From: Bacillus sp. EB600
GTDB lineage: Bacteria; Bacillota; Bacilli; Bacillales; Cytobacillaceae
Length of the DNA stretch: 64,000 nt
Assembly (NCBI RefSeq): GCF_024494385.1
Contig: NZ_JAEVLT010000010.1
Location: 62,001-126,000, forward strand
Direction of reading: 5' to 3'
Below the pieces are notes generated by a model. It made no database searches. It was not told the origin of the DNA and saw nothing but the letters and a program-made list of their open reading frames with translations. Shown in pieces: positions 7,018-17,060 of the stretch; within the stretch, counting starts at the first letter, position 1; every line of letters begins with the position of its first letter. The position numbers and the translations under genes were made by a program.

Positions 7018-7488
7018 TTAGTGGTCGTGGTGGTCGTGGTGGTCGTGGTCATGGTCATGGCCGCAACCGCATGCTTCGTCATTTTCTAGACTAGCACCTG
7101 TTTCTCCTCGCAAAAGATCTCCGCCTGTTGCGATAATAATTTCATCTGTTACTGTATTTGAGATGGTTGAAGCAATAATTTGCAGTAATTCGTTTACTTC
7201 AAGCTGAGATTGTTTAAACTCCTGAACAACAGGAATATCATCCAATTCCTGTTCGATCGTGGCAATTTTGTCCTCTACTTTTTTTTGGGCTTCTGGTTTC
7301 CCATAATGCTGGAGATTTACTGCTTGTTTCTGTAACCCTTTAATATCAGCTATTAATGTACTTACTTTTTGGTTTCCATGAATTTGCGCTTCTGCCCGTT
7401 TGAAAAAATCTACTTCTTCTGTCTCCGCAACCATCTGCGCCAATTCCTTTGCGCGTGCAACGATTTCATCTTTTGTATACTTGGCCAC
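7018..7488 (-). CDS. ricA: RicA (YmcA), Fe-S RicAFT complex subunit
   Basis: A 156-residue YlbF/YmcA-family protein. In B. subtilis RicA works with RicF and RicT; the complex binds Fe-S clusters and supports RNase Y mRNA maturation, sporulation, competence and biofilm formation. The helical core (residues 1-130) is typical, including the VVQEFKQSQLEVNELL helix. The start is 1 nt from the miaB stop, so translation is coupled. The odd part is the C-terminus: a CGC motif (Cys140, Cys142) followed by a tail of alternating His and Asp to residue 156, encoded by short direct repeats. The tail makes it longer than the B. subtilis protein and could bind metal. Confidence 0.92.
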   Translation of the reverse strand: MAKYTKDEIVARAKELAQMVAETEEVDFFKRAEAQIHGNQKVSTLIADIKGLQKQAVNLQHYGKPEAQKKVEDKIATIEQELDDIPVVQEFKQSQLEVNELLQIIASTISNTVTDEIIIATGGDLLRGETGASLENDEACGCGHDHDHDHHDHHDH

Positions 7489-7489
7489 A

Positions 7490-9034
7490 TTACTTCACCT
7501 CTACCCGTTCTACTACTTCAATTAATTCTCCGTTTAAAGACCATGTTTTAGCATCAGTAATTTTCACTTTTACAATTTTGCCAATCGCTTGTTTAGGGCC
7601 TGTTAAATTCACAAGCTTACTCTTACTTGTATATCCGGCTAATACATCTGGATTGTTTTTGCTTTCCCCTTCAACCAACACTTCGACGATTTGATCCTGA
7701 TACTTTTTCATTGCTTCAGCAGACGATTCATTAACTAGATTATTGAGCCGCTGCAGGCGCTCCTTCTTCACTTCGATTGGAACATTATCCTGCATTTGTG
7801 CCGCTGGAGTTCCTTCACGCGGAGAATAAATGAACGTATAAGCAGATTCAAATCCAACCTCACGGTACAAAGATAAGGTTTCTTCAAATTGCTCTTCCGT
7901 TTCATTTGGGTAGCCTACAATGATGTCTGTTGTTAAAGCTACATCAGGTATCGCTGCTTTAATCTTTCTAACAAGTTCTAAATACTGCTCTCTTGTATAC
8001 TTTCGAGCCATGATCTTTAAGACATCCGTTGATCCTGACTGAACAGGTAAATGGATATGATTCATAAGGTGGCCGCCTTTTGCCAGAACCTCAATCAAAT
8101 GATCATCAAAATCACGCGGATGGCTTGTTGTAAACCGAATCCGTGGAATATTAATCTTGCGAAGCTCATCCATCAAATCCCCAAGACCATATTTTATATC
8201 TTCAAAGTCTTTTCCATAGGCGTTTACATTTTGACCAAGAAGGGTAACTTCCTGATACCCTTGTGCTGCTAAATGACGAACCTCTTGGATAATTTCATCC
8301 GGTCTGCGACTGCGCTCTTTTCCTCGTGTATATGGAACAATACAATACGTACAGAATTTATCACAGCCATACATGATGTTAACCCATGCTTTGATATTCC
8401 CACGGCGCACCTTTGGAAGATTTTCAATAACGTCTCCTTCTTTAGACCAAACTTCTATAACCATTTCCTTTGACATATATGCATCATGTAAAATGTTTGG
8501 CAAACGGTGGATATTATGGGTACCAAAAATCATATCAACAAAATGATAGGACTTTAATATCTTATTGACGACTGATTCCTCCTGCGACATACAACCGCAC
8601 ACACCTAAGAGAAGGTCAGGGTTTTCCATTTTAAGTGCTTTTAAATGACCTAGCTCGCCAAATACTTTGTTTTCCGCATTTTCACGTATTGCACACGTAT
8701 TTAAGAGAATGACGTTCGCATCTTCGACATCTTCTGTTGGTTCATATCCGAGAGCCATAAAGATCCCAGCCATGACTTCCGTATCATGTTCATTCATCTG
8801 ACATCCATATGTGCGAATGTAAAATTTACGGCCTTCCCCCATGCCGCGAAATTCTTCAGGGATTGCAAAATCATTTTGGTACTTTACTTCCTCTTTCCCA
8901 CGTTTTTTTGCATCTTTAAGGGAAGGAGCCGTGATTACTTTTTCAAAATACTTACTGTAATCCTTGGCGGATTTTTTGTCCGAAGGATTAGCTAAATTTG
9001 CTTGCTGACTTTCCAAACGTTGTTTTTCATTCAT
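7490..9034 (-). CDS. miaB: tRNA-2-methylthio-N6-dimethylallyladenosine synthase MiaB
   Basis: A 514-residue radical-SAM methylthiotransferase that converts i6A37 to ms2i6A37 in tRNAs reading UNN codons. The N-terminal UPF0004 domain (residues about 70-185) carries three cluster cysteines, in YGCQMN, LNTCAI and VCGCM. The radical-SAM core (about 210-435) has the motif GCDKFCTYC, binding the second 4Fe-4S cluster. A TRAM domain ends the protein. The start has GGGAG 9 nt upstream. The roughly 65-residue N-terminal extension (Gln/Lys-rich) is usual in Bacillus. Coupled to ricA. Confidence 0.97.
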   Translation of the reverse strand: MNEKQRLESQQANLANPSDKKSAKDYSKYFEKVITAPSLKDAKKRGKEEVKYQNDFAIPEEFRGMGEGRKFYIRTYGCQMNEHDTEVMAGIFMALGYEPTEDVEDANVILLNTCAIRENAENKVFGELGHLKALKMENPDLLLGVCGCMSQEESVVNKILKSYHFVDMIFGTHNIHRLPNILHDAYMSKEMVIEVWSKEGDVIENLPKVRRGNIKAWVNIMYGCDKFCTYCIVPYTRGKERSRRPDEIIQEVRHLAAQGYQEVTLLGQNVNAYGKDFEDIKYGLGDLMDELRKINIPRIRFTTSHPRDFDDHLIEVLAKGGHLMNHIHLPVQSGSTDVLKIMARKYTREQYLELVRKIKAAIPDVALTTDIIVGYPNETEEQFEETLSLYREVGFESAYTFIYSPREGTPAAQMQDNVPIEVKKERLQRLNNLVNESSAEAMKKYQDQIVEVLVEGESKNNPDVLAGYTSKSKLVNLTGPKQAIGKIVKVKITDAKTWSLNGELIEVVERVEVK

Positions 9035-9179
9035 ATTATGAAACTCCCTTCTAAAAAAATAGGCTTTATTTCATCTTTTGTAATCTGATTTTCCCACTCT
9101 TATATAGTGGGAAATAGTAGTGCCCAAATTATCTTCACATTATTATAGTATAAAGGTTAGAAGGGTTGAAAACAAGATC

Positions 9180-9201
9180 AAAAGCGGAAGCACGTTTAGG
9201 G
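9180..9201 (+). repeat. Fragment of the AAAAGCGGAAG dispersed repeat
   Basis: Starts AAAAGCGGAAGC like the full copies at 42823 and 45335 but diverges after about 20 bp. It lies in the 235-bp gap between the korB terminator and miaB. Confidence 0.4.
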
Positions 9202-9232
9202 AGGAACAAGGCAGTAGAGTTAGATAGCATAG

Positions 9233-9263
9233 AAAATCCCGCGAGGTAATTCGCGGGATTTTT
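9233..9263 (-). terminator. korB terminator
   Basis: A 12-bp GC-rich stem (9233-9244 with 9251-9262) with a 6-nt loop sits 7 nt after the korB stop, with flanking A/T runs. Confidence 0.9.
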
Positions 9264-9269
9264 ATTTTC

Positions 9270-10136
9270 TTACATAAATTCGTTTACTAGTTTATCAAAA
9301 TAGGCCTGATCAAGAGTCAAATCAGCTTGTGATAATGGCGTTTTTGCATAGTGAGGAACAAGTTCCTGATAGGAAGGTCGCTCCGTATTTTGATAAACAA
9401 GACCTGTAACAAGACCTTTATGTTTTAATAAGGTGCTCATTGCTATATCCTTACTTGAAGAATCATAGCCATCGACATCACTTAATTTCATTAGGTTTTC
9501 TTTAAACCAATCATAAGTGTTTACTTTATTGTAAGTTACACATGGGCTGAATACATTAATGAAAGAGAAACCATCATGATTAATTCCAGCCTCAATTAAA
9601 GCAGTAAGTTCTTTCAAGTCAGTCGAGAAGCTTTGTGCAACAAATGTTGCCCCTACTGATAAGGCTAATTTCATAGGAGAAATGGCTTCTTCAATCGAAC
9701 CTTCTGGCGTAGACTTTGTTTTAAAGCCCATCGCAGAACGAGGTGAAGTTTGGCCTTTTGTTAATCCATAAATTTGGTTATCCATTACGATATAAGTAAT
9801 GTTGATGTTACGGCGAATTGCATGAACAGTATGTCCCATACCAATTGCAAATCCATCGCCATCACCGCCGGATGCAATAACCGTTAAATCACGATTAGCC
9901 ATTTTAAGACCTTGAGCGATTGGTAATGCACGGCCATGAATACCATGGACACCATATGAATTAATATATCCAGATATACGGCCGGAACAGCCGATACCAG
10001 AAATAACTGCTAAATTCTCTGGCTCTAAACCAACATTTGCTACTGCGCGTTGTATTGCTGCTTGTACAGAGTAGTCGCCACAGCCAGGGCACCAGTTCGG
10101 TTTTACATCGTTTCTGAAATCTTTAAATGTGGCCAT
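9270..10136 (-). CDS. korB: 2-oxoacid:ferredoxin oxidoreductase, beta subunit
   Basis: A 288-residue thiamine-diphosphate-binding subunit that, with KorA, oxidatively decarboxylates a 2-oxoacid (probably 2-oxoglutarate) to acyl-CoA with ferredoxin as electron acceptor. Visible signatures are the N-terminal WCPGCGDYSV cluster-type motif, GIGCSGR, and the TPP/Mg motif GDGDGFAIGMGH near residue 92 with the following NNQIYGLTKGQ-type strand (here DNQIYGLTKGQ). Its ATG directly abuts the korA TAA, with AAGGAG inside the end of korA, so the two are coupled. Substrate choice (2-oxoglutarate or pyruvate) cannot be settled by reading alone. Confidence 0.92.
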   Translation of the reverse strand: MATFKDFRNDVKPNWCPGCGDYSVQAAIQRAVANVGLEPENLAVISGIGCSGRISGYINSYGVHGIHGRALPIAQGLKMANRDLTVIASGGDGDGFAIGMGHTVHAIRRNINITYIVMDNQIYGLTKGQTSPRSAMGFKTKSTPEGSIEEAISPMKLALSVGATFVAQSFSTDLKELTALIEAGINHDGFSFINVFSPCVTYNKVNTYDWFKENLMKLSDVDGYDSSSKDIAMSTLLKHKGLVTGLVYQNTERPSYQELVPHYAKTPLSQADLTLDQAYFDKLVNEFM

Positions 10137-11876
10137 TTAGAACAACTCCTTGCATTTGGTATAAACTTCATTAGGAAGGAAAGGGTTCCCATCATATTTA
10201 ACATACTTAATAATCTTTTGAGCGTTTCCTACATTCATTTTTATAATATTTGCCAATTGACCTGTTGCGTTGTTTTCAATAACCAAAACTTTTTTGGCTG
10301 ATTGAACAAGCGGCAATAATTCATCTGTTGGGAACGGATGGATTAAACGAATCTGAGCATGGTTAACTTTCATTCCATCTTTTTCAAGACGACCAATTGC
10401 TTCTTCGATTACACCGCGAGTTGAGTTAAAACCAACAAGTAATAGATCAGCATCTTCATGTGGCGCATATTTGTAAACTGGTGTATCAAAGCGAATATTT
10501 TCAAGTTTACGGAAACGTTTATCCATTTGAGCAATCCTGTTTTCTGGACCCTCAGAAGGCTTTCCTGTTTCAGCGTGCTCAACACCAGTAACATGGTGAA
10601 TCCCATTTTTCATTCCTGGGATAGGACGAGGAGAAACACCGTCTTCTGTTACAAGGTAGCGCTTGTAATAGCTTCCCTGATGGTTTTCATTTTCTACAAT
10701 GTCGTGATCGATGAGCTTCCCACGTCTAATTTCCACTTTACTGGAATCTAACGGTTCCACTGTTTGTTTTCCTAATGATAATTGAAGATCGGATAACACA
10801 ATGACAGGGCATTGATATTCTTCCGCAAGGTTGAAAGCTTCAGCTGTATCATAGAATGCTTCTTCAACCGTACTTGGAGCGATAACAATTTTTGGGATTT
10901 CTCCGTGTGTTCCATAAATCATTGCCATTAAGTCTGATTGCTCTTGTTTTGTTGGTAACCCAGTAGAAGGACCTCCACGTTGAGTATCAACGATAACGAT
11001 TGGTGTTTCAGTCATTCCTGCTAATCCAATTGCTTCCACCTTTAATGACATTCCAGGACCAGAAGATGCAGTTATCGCACGAACACCGCCATAATTGGCA
11101 CCAATTGTCATTGTAGCTGCAGCAATTTCATCTTCTGTTTGAATAACCGCTCCACCAAGAGCTGGAAGTTTTTTAATTAAATATTCCATTATATCAGAAG
11201 CCGGTGTGATTGGGTATGCTGCCATGAAACGGCAACCTGCAGCAATAGCACCAAGTGCAATTGCATCGTTTCCAATCATGTACATCCGTTTTTTACCATC
11301 TGCTTTTTCAAGCTGCATGGTTTCAACACTGCCAAGCTTTTCTTTTGTATACTCATAACCCGCTTTGATTGCTTCCATGTTCTTTGCAACCACTTGGGCA
11401 CCTTTTTTCCCAAAAATTTCTTGAACTACTTCTTCAAAAACGTTAATATCTAAATCTAATACAGCAGATGTAGCACCGATTGCAACCATATTTTTCATTA
11501 GGGAAGTTCCCAATTCTGTTGCAATTTCCGTAAATGGAACCGCATACAAACCTGCTTCGGTATCATCTGGTTTCTTTGGACTAAATTTCGCATCGGCTAA
11601 AATAACACCGCCTCGATGCAATTCTTTGTAGTTTACGTCAATCGTTTCTTGGTCAAAAGCAACAAGTATATCAAGGTCATCAGAAATAGTTCTTACTTGA
11701 GTTGTGCTTACTCTGATTTTATTGTTTGTATGACCACCTTTAATCCGAGACGAAAAGTGGCGATAACCATAAAGATAATAGCCTAATCGGTTAAGCGCAA
11801 TTGCAAATATTTCCCCAGTACTCTCGATACCTTCGCCTTGCTGTCCTCCAACTTTCCACGAAAGTTGATTGATCAT
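10137..11876 (-). CDS. korA: 2-oxoacid:ferredoxin oxidoreductase, fused gamma-alpha subunit
   Basis: A 579-residue partner of KorB. The N-terminal gamma domain (about 1-190, starting SWKVGGQQGEGIESTGE) is fused to the alpha pyrimidine-binding domain (about 200-430, GCRFMAAYPITPASDIMEYL and the ITASSGPGMSLKVEAIGLAGMTE region, of which I quote only the start and end) and a transketolase-C-like domain at the end (FNSTRGVIEEAI, VIENNATGQLA). This fusion is the usual Bacillus form. The start follows AAAGGGGTG. In this segment B. subtilis carries tdh-kbl as I recall; other Bacillaceae have korAB here. Confidence 0.92.
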   Translation of the reverse strand: MINQLSWKVGGQQGEGIESTGEIFAIALNRLGYYLYGYRHFSSRIKGGHTNNKIRVSTTQVRTISDDLDILVAFDQETIDVNYKELHRGGVILADAKFSPKKPDDTEAGLYAVPFTEIATELGTSLMKNMVAIGATSAVLDLDINVFEEVVQEIFGKKGAQVVAKNMEAIKAGYEYTKEKLGSVETMQLEKADGKKRMYMIGNDAIALGAIAAGCRFMAAYPITPASDIMEYLIKKLPALGGAVIQTEDEIAAATMTIGANYGGVRAITASSGPGMSLKVEAIGLAGMTETPIVIVDTQRGGPSTGLPTKQEQSDLMAMIYGTHGEIPKIVIAPSTVEEAFYDTAEAFNLAEEYQCPVIVLSDLQLSLGKQTVEPLDSSKVEIRRGKLIDHDIVENENHQGSYYKRYLVTEDGVSPRPIPGMKNGIHHVTGVEHAETGKPSEGPENRIAQMDKRFRKLENIRFDTPVYKYAPHEDADLLLVGFNSTRGVIEEAIGRLEKDGMKVNHAQIRLIHPFPTDELLPLVQSAKKVLVIENNATGQLANIIKMNVGNAQKIIKYVKYDGNPFLPNEVYTKCKELF

Positions 11877-12353
11877 GACTTACACCCCTTTAGATATGTA
11901 AAAATTGTGTAAAGCAATTTTATCGTTAATATGTTAGTCCAATCCATGTAGACCACGAGAATTTAGCGATTCAACATGTTCTTTCTATTAAAAAATAGAT
12001 TAATGGATATGTACTAAACGCTTACAATTCTAGACCTAAGTGTAAAAAATTGCAACCCTTAAGCCGCAAATTTTGTCTAAAATATGAATATTTTTTTACT
12101 ATTTAAAAATTACTAGCTATTTCGCTAAATTCATATAATAATTTCCATACCTTAGCCCAGTTATTATAGGGTTCCATCCCTTATACAACTGGAAAGATTC
12201 CTTCTATTATAATTTAAAAACAATTTTATTCTATTTTACTATATTGTTGACATTTACCAAAAAGATTCTTTTTGTAGTGCAATTCCCCGGACTATAGAAA
12301 AAGCCTGCTTATTTCACACTCAAGCAGGCAGTCAATACTATTCGTTCTTCTTT
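11877..12353. other. AT-rich intergenic region upstream of korA
   Basis: 477 bp without a supported gene. It holds the spoVS terminator at 12296-12329 and must hold the korA promoter, for which no unambiguous -35/-10 pair stands out. The rest is very AT-rich. Confidence 0.6.
12296..12329 (-). terminator. spoVS terminator
   Basis: An 8-bp GC-rich stem (12303-12310 with 12322-12329) 25 nt after the stop is followed on the minus strand by five T. Confidence 0.9.
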
Positions 12354-12614
12354 TTATCGAGGTTCCACAATTAATTTTATAGCTGTGCGTTCTTCCCCAT
12401 CAATCAGAATATCAGTAAACGCCGGGATGCAAATCAAATCAACTCCGCTAGGTGCTACAAATCCCCGAGCAATTGCTACGGCCTTTACGGCTTGATTTAA
12501 TGCCCCTGCACCGATTGCCTGAATTTCTGCTGCACCTCTTTCTCGCAGAACCCCGGCAAGTGCACCAGCTACAGAATTAGGATTAGATTTTGCTGAAACT
12601 TTTAATATTTCCAT
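12354..12614 (-). CDS. spoVS: Stage V sporulation protein S
   Basis: An 86-residue Alba-like protein, nearly invariant among Bacilli. In B. subtilis it acts on septation and stage V sporulation and is transcribed by sigma-H. The sequence MEILKVSAKSNPNSVAGALA and the C-terminal IKLIVEPR are diagnostic. The start has AAGGAGGAG 6 nt upstream. The upstream 209-bp gap to ymdB contains a 17-bp palindrome (12671-12687). I saw no convincing sigma-H site. Confidence 0.97.
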   Translation of the reverse strand: MEILKVSAKSNPNSVAGALAGVLRERGAAEIQAIGAGALNQAVKAVAIARGFVAPSGVDLICIPAFTDILIDGEERTAIKLIVEPR

Positions 12615-12670
12615 TCCTAGCTCCTCCTTGTATATCCCGATCCCGCATGAGCAGTTTCATGAACTAATCA

Positions 12671-12687
12671 GGAATATATAATATTCC
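12671..12687. promoter_or_regulatory. Palindrome upstream of spoVS
   Basis: Perfect 7-bp arms GGAATAT/ATATTCC around 3 bp lie about 57 bp before the spoVS start. It could be a dimeric repressor site in the promoter or leader. No regulator is assigned. Confidence 0.3.
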
Positions 12688-12823
12688 ACTGCTACTATAT
12701 TCGGACGGCAAAAGACTTATGCCGGCTTGGACAAAAAAGAGCTAGTAAATAGGAATTTTTTGTTTCAGTTGTTAGAATCGTTAGCGCCTTGTTTTGGGAT
12801 TGTAGAGTTTGAAAATACTCCCA

Positions 12824-13621
12824 TTATGAATAAAACGGATGATCATCGTTAATTACTATCGTTTCCATCTTTTTCGTATGCCCCGTTTTACGATCAAGTT
12901 CAATGAAAACAGCGCTAAGCTGTGTTCTTCCTGTAGTTGACACTTCAAAACGGGAAGGAAGACCGGTTAGGAATCTTTTAAGAACAGCCTCTCTTTCCAT
13001 ACCCAAAATTCCATCGTAGGGACCTGTCATACCAACATCTGTTAAATATCCTGTTCCCCCAGGTAATATTCGTTTATCCGCAGTTTGAACATGTGTATGG
13101 GTGCCTACGACTGCACTGACTCTCCCATCTAAATACCAGCCCATTGCCTGCTTCTCACTTGTTACTTCTGCATGAAAATCTACAAAAATAAACGGTGTCC
13201 TCACGCGGGCCTGGGCAACTAATTCGTCAGCTTTTTTGAAGGGGCAATCAATAGGGTTCATAAATGTACGACCTTGCAGATTAATAATTGCTACTTCCAA
13301 ATCATTGATTTTTACATATACAATTCCTTTTCCAGGTGTACCTTCTGGAAAATTAGCAGGCCGTACTAAATACTTCGCGCCGTTAATAAATTCAAAGATT
13401 TCTCGGTTATCCCAAGTATGGTTACCAAGAGTCACAGCCTGTGCGCCAACCTCTAAAAATTGCCGATAAATTTTTTCCGTTATCCCTCTTCCAGACGCGG
13501 CATTCTCGCCATTAATAACTGTAAGCTGCGGACGATACTTTTCTTTTAACTTAGGGACATACTCTTTGATCATGTCACGGCCTGGTGAACCGACAACATC
13601 TCCAATAAATAATAAATTCAT
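12824..13621 (-). CDS. ymdB: YmdB metallophosphoesterase (cyclic-nucleotide phosphodiesterase)
   Basis: A 265-residue calcineurin-like phosphodiesterase; B. subtilis YmdB hydrolyses 2',3'-cyclic nucleotides and is needed for biofilm and nanotube development. The dimetal motifs are visible: FIGDVVGSPG (residues 5-14), NGENAA, GNHTWDN, FVDFHAE and GTHTHVQTAD. Length is essentially that of B. subtilis YmdB (264). The start has GGGAAG. It follows rny by 111 nt with no strong hairpin between, so it is probably read from the rny promoter, as in other Bacilli. Confidence 0.95.
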   Translation of the reverse strand: MNLLFIGDVVGSPGRDMIKEYVPKLKEKYRPQLTVINGENAASGRGITEKIYRQFLEVGAQAVTLGNHTWDNREIFEFINGAKYLVRPANFPEGTPGKGIVYVKINDLEVAIINLQGRTFMNPIDCPFKKADELVAQARVRTPFIFVDFHAEVTSEKQAMGWYLDGRVSAVVGTHTHVQTADKRILPGGTGYLTDVGMTGPYDGILGMEREAVLKRFLTGLPSRFEVSTTGRTQLSAVFIELDRKTGHTKKMETIVINDDHPFYS

Positions 13622-13732
13622 TTAACTTCCCTTTCTTAACTAAGCTATTTTTAATGGTAATTGTAGCATACCTTTTTCTTTTCTCTAATGGAATAAAGGC
13701 ACTAAAAAATAAAGCAGTGCATAAGCACCGCT

Positions 13733-15292
13733 TTATTTCGCATATTCTACAGCTCGTGTTTCACGTATAACTGTAACCTTTATATGACCTGGATAATCCA
13801 GCTCATCTTCAATTTGTTTGCGAATATCTCTTGCCAGTCTATGTGCTGCGAGATCATCAATTGCTTCAGGTTTTACAATAATCCGTACCTCACGTCCAGC
13901 TTGAATTGCAAATGACTTCTCTACACCTTCATACGATTCAGAAATTTCTTCAAGCTTTTCTAATCTTCGTATATAGTTCTCAAGAGTCTCACTTCGCGCT
14001 CCCGGTCTGGCGGCTGATAAAGCATCTGCAGCAGCAACAAGCACCGCTATAACCGATGTTGCCTCTGTATCACCATGGTGCGAAGCAATACTGTTTATGA
14101 CGACTGGGTGTTCCTTGTACTTAGTTGCAAGTTCAACCCCAATTTCAACATGGCTTCCTTCCACCTCATGGTCAATGGCTTTACCAATATCATGAAGCAA
14201 ACCTGCACGTCGTGCCAATGTTTCATCTTCCCCTAATTCAGCCGCAAGTAAACCGGTTAGCTGTGCAACCTCAATAGAGTGTTTTAATACATTCTGACCG
14301 TAACTTGTACGGTACTTTAACCGACCAAGTATTTTAATTAAATCCGGATGGAGTCCATGAACTCCTACTTCAAATGTTGTTTGTTCTCCTACCTCACGGA
14401 TATGATCATCAACCTCGCGACGAGATTTTTCAACCATTTCCTCAATACGCGCAGGATGTATCCGGCCATCTTGGACTAATTTTTCAAGCGCCAAGCGAGC
14501 CGTTTCACGACGGATAGGATCAAAACCAGAGAGAATGACTGCTTCAGGTGTATCATCGATAATTAAATCAATCCCTGTTAATGTTTCCAGGGTACGAATA
14601 TTCCGTCCTTCACGGCCAATAATCCGGCCTTTCATCTCATCATTTGGAAGGTTGACAACAGAGACTGTTGTTTCGGCTACGTGGTCAGCAGCGCAACGCT
14701 GGATTGCCAGCGATAAAATATCTTTCGCTTTCCTGTCAGACTCTTCCTTAATGCGGGTTTCATTTTCTTTGACCATTACCGCTAGATCATGCGCTAATTC
14801 TTTCTCTGTATGTTCTAGAATGATCGTTTTAGCTTCTTCGCGGTTTAAGCCTGAAATCCGTTCAAGTTCAGCTTGTTGTGATCGTACCAACTCGTCCACT
14901 TTGCTTTCCATCTCTTCAATATGTTGTTGTCTTTGATTAAGAGAATCATCCTTCTTTTCCAAAAGAGTTTCGCGTTTATTTAGCGATTCATCTTTTCGAT
15001 CTAAATTCTCTTCTCTTTGCAATAAACGGTTTTCTTGTTTTTGGAGTTCATTTCTTCGATCGCGAACTTCACGTTCAGCATCACTCCGAAGTTTGTGAAT
15101 TTCATCCTTTGCCTCTAGCAGTGCCTCTTTTTTCATAGATTCTGCTTCTCGTTTGGCATCATCAAGAATTTGATCTGCAGCACCTTTAGCTCCCGCTATC
15201 TTAGCTTCTGCAATGGATTTCCGTATAAAATATCCAACAACTGCACCGACGAATAGGCCAAGCAAAATGGAGATGATTGTAATTGGTTCCAT
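13733..15292 (-). CDS. rny: Ribonuclease Y
   Basis: A 519-residue membrane-anchored endoribonuclease that starts bulk mRNA decay. Domains in order: an N-terminal transmembrane helix (about 5-25, [18 protein letters not shown]), a long charged coiled coil (about 30-200), a KH domain (about 210-275, with the [11 protein letters not shown] loop) and an HD domain (about 335-430, with [12 protein letters not shown]). The length matches B. subtilis RNase Y (520). The start follows GAGGAGGTG. A near-consensus promoter lies at 15433-15461. Confidence 0.97.
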   Translation of the reverse strand: MEPITIISILLGLFVGAVVGYFIRKSIAEAKIAGAKGAADQILDDAKREAESMKKEALLEAKDEIHKLRSDAEREVRDRRNELQKQENRLLQREENLDRKDESLNKRETLLEKKDDSLNQRQQHIEEMESKVDELVRSQQAELERISGLNREEAKTIILEHTEKELAHDLAVMVKENETRIKEESDRKAKDILSLAIQRCAADHVAETTVSVVNLPNDEMKGRIIGREGRNIRTLETLTGIDLIIDDTPEAVILSGFDPIRRETARLALEKLVQDGRIHPARIEEMVEKSRREVDDHIREVGEQTTFEVGVHGLHPDLIKILGRLKYRTSYGQNVLKHSIEVAQLTGLLAAELGEDETLARRAGLLHDIGKAIDHEVEGSHVEIGVELATKYKEHPVVINSIASHHGDTEATSVIAVLVAAADALSAARPGARSETLENYIRRLEKLEEISESYEGVEKSFAIQAGREVRIIVKPEAIDDLAAHRLARDIRKQIEDELDYPGHIKVTVIRETRAVEYAK

Positions 15293-15432
15293 CGTTACAC
15301 CTCCTCTTGCTATGAACTTTTGTTACGTTTTTTTAAGTGTCGGCATGTACATTGGTTTTGATTTCAACATACAGCAAGCACTAGGGCTTTTAAGCATTGT
15401 AATATTACCAAAAATGTAAAATATACATATTT

Positions 15433-15461
15433 ATTGTAAAGGTGCACATATTTATTGTCAA
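15433..15461 (-). promoter_or_regulatory. Sigma-A promoter of rny-ymdB
   Basis: On the minus strand, TTGACA (15456-15461), a 17-bp spacer and TACAAT (15433-15438) form a near-consensus promoter, giving a leader of roughly 130 nt. The promoter lies in a 13-bp direct repeat (15425-15437 and 15446-15458, 21 bp apart). Confidence 0.85.
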
Positions 15462-15574
15462 GGGTTAGTCTACGTGCCATTTTCTAATAATTAGAAAGTG
15501 TTTATAAAACAATTATGTCAAGAAATTGGCGGATTGTTGCAAATGCTTTTTTACGTATATGATTGGAATGTTTA

Positions 15575-15611
15575 AAAAGAGTAAAACCCCAAATGGGGGC
15601 TTTACTCTTTT
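15575..15611 (-). terminator. recA terminator
   Basis: A 15-16-bp inverted repeat (15575-15590 with 15596-15611) sits just after the recA stop, with flanking A- and T-runs. Confidence 0.9.
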
Positions 15612-15614
15612 GGT

Positions 15615-16658
15615 TTAATCAAGCAGTTCAATTTGGTCAGACTCATCTACTGGACCAGTAACTGCTTTATCCGAATCTAATTCATAATGATCGCGGATTT
15701 TCTGTTTAATTTCTAAACAAACTTCAGGGTTTTCCTTCAAAAACAGCTTAGCATTCTCTCTTCCTTGACCTACGCGCTCGTCATTGTATGAATACCAAGA
15801 ACCGCTTTTTTGAACGATATCTAATTCTGAACCAAGGTCAATAATTTCGCCTTCAATAGAAATTCCTTCTCCGTACATAATGTCAACTTCTGTAGTCCGG
15901 AACGGAGGTGCGACCTTATTTTTTACTACTTTGATTTTGGTTCTGTTTCCAACGATTTCATTACCTTGCTTTAATTGTTCGGCACGGCGCACTTCAAGGC
16001 GAACAGTTGAGTAGAATTTGAGCGCACGCCCGCCTGGTGTTGTCTCAGGATTTCCAAACATGACACCTATTTTTTCCCTGACCTGATTAATAAATACAGC
16101 AATTGTGTTTGATTTGCTGATTGCACCTGAAAGCTTACGGAGCGCCTGTGACATTAACCGCGCTTGTAAGCCCATATGAGAGTCACCCATTTCTCCTTCA
16201 ATTTCTGCTTTTGGGACTAATGCTGCAACGGAGTCAACAACGATGATGTCTACTGCACCGCTTCGAACAAGTGCCTCTGCAATTTCAAGGGCTTGTTCAC
16301 CAGTATCCGGCTGTGATAACAATAACTCATCAATGTTTACACCCAGGTTATGTGCATATTTTGGATCAAGCGCATGTTCGGCATCGATAAACGCTGCTTG
16401 TCCTCCCTTTTTCTGAACTTCTGCGATTGCGTGTAAGGAAACTGTTGTCTTACCTGAACTTTCAGGTCCGTAAATTTCGATAATCCGTCCTCTTGGATAT
16501 CCACCTACACCAAGAGCAATATCTAGTCCTAATGATCCGCTTGAGACAGCCGAGATCCATGTATCTGTTTTCTCGCCCATCTTCATTATTGAGCCTTTGC
16601 CAAATTGTTTTTCGATTTGCTTTAGCGCCATTTCTAAGGCCGCCTGACGATCACTCAC
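15615..16658 (-). CDS. recA: Recombinase RecA
   Basis: A 347-residue strand-exchange and SOS co-protease protein (B. subtilis RecA is 348). The frame extends upstream to 16676, but the GTG at 16658, with AAGGAGGA 7 nt before, gives the family start (V/M)[11 protein letters not shown]. Walker A GPESSGKT is at residues 64-71, Walker B VVDSVAAL near 140, and the DNA-binding loop 2 region with [20 protein letters not shown] near 195-215. A LexA-type box and a sigma-A promoter lie upstream, so SOS induction is expected. It stands alone between rny and cinA. Confidence 0.98.
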   Translation of the reverse strand: MSDRQAALEMALKQIEKQFGKGSIMKMGEKTDTWISAVSSGSLGLDIALGVGGYPRGRIIEIYGPESSGKTTVSLHAIAEVQKKGGQAAFIDAEHALDPKYAHNLGVNIDELLLSQPDTGEQALEIAEALVRSGAVDIIVVDSVAALVPKAEIEGEMGDSHMGLQARLMSQALRKLSGAISKSNTIAVFINQVREKIGVMFGNPETTPGGRALKFYSTVRLEVRRAEQLKQGNEIVGNRTKIKVVKNKVAPPFRTTEVDIMYGEGISIEGEIIDLGSELDIVQKSGSWYSYNDERVGQGRENAKLFLKENPEVCLEIKQKIRDHYELDSDKAVTGPVDESDQIELLD

Positions 16659-16730
16659 GTATTTTTCCTCCTTCATTTATAAAAAGCACAAGATGTTTGC
16701 GATAATCTATCAAATTAAAATCCTATTTAT

Positions 16731-16759
16731 AATATAACTTCTTTTCGTTCATTTGTCGA
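16731..16759 (-). promoter_or_regulatory. Sigma-A promoter of recA
   Basis: On the minus strand TCGACA (16754-16759) and TATATT (16731-16736) are 17 bp apart, 73 nt before the recA GTG. Confidence 0.75.
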
Positions 16760-16768
16760 GTAAAAAAA

Positions 16769-16782
16769 CGAACATCTATTCG
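16769..16782 (-). promoter_or_regulatory. LexA (SOS) box of recA
   Basis: CGAACATCTATTCG matches the Bacillus LexA consensus CGAAC-N4-GTTCG with one mismatch. It lies 9 bp upstream of the -35 element. Confidence 0.7.
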
Positions 16783-17060
16783 ATTGCTTTCAACTTCATT
16801 TTACGTTGAAAAACGTGAAATCTCAAGGTTATTCTTGTTTTTTGAAGTTTGATTTCCAGCAGTTTACCTTTAATTGCTTGTTGTCAGACAATTGAGATTA
16901 TAAAAAATATCTTCTGCTAACGTTGAGGGGGACTGGGCCTGCCTGCCTTAAGTGGAGATTTGTACTTTTTCAAGCAATCTACTTATTTTTTAAGAGATTC
17001 TATATAGATGTATTGATATTCTACATGTTTGATGCCCGATTAAACACGCTTGAGGTCACG

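Noticed and set aside
12615..12823. Sigma-H promoter for spoVS
   Set aside because: CCGAAT resembles a -10, but no matching -35 (AGGA-type) occurs 12-14 bp upstream, so I do not call it.
14535..14936. 133-residue plus-strand frame inside rny
   Set aside because: Antisense to the KH domain and coiled coil of RNase Y; no ribosome site.
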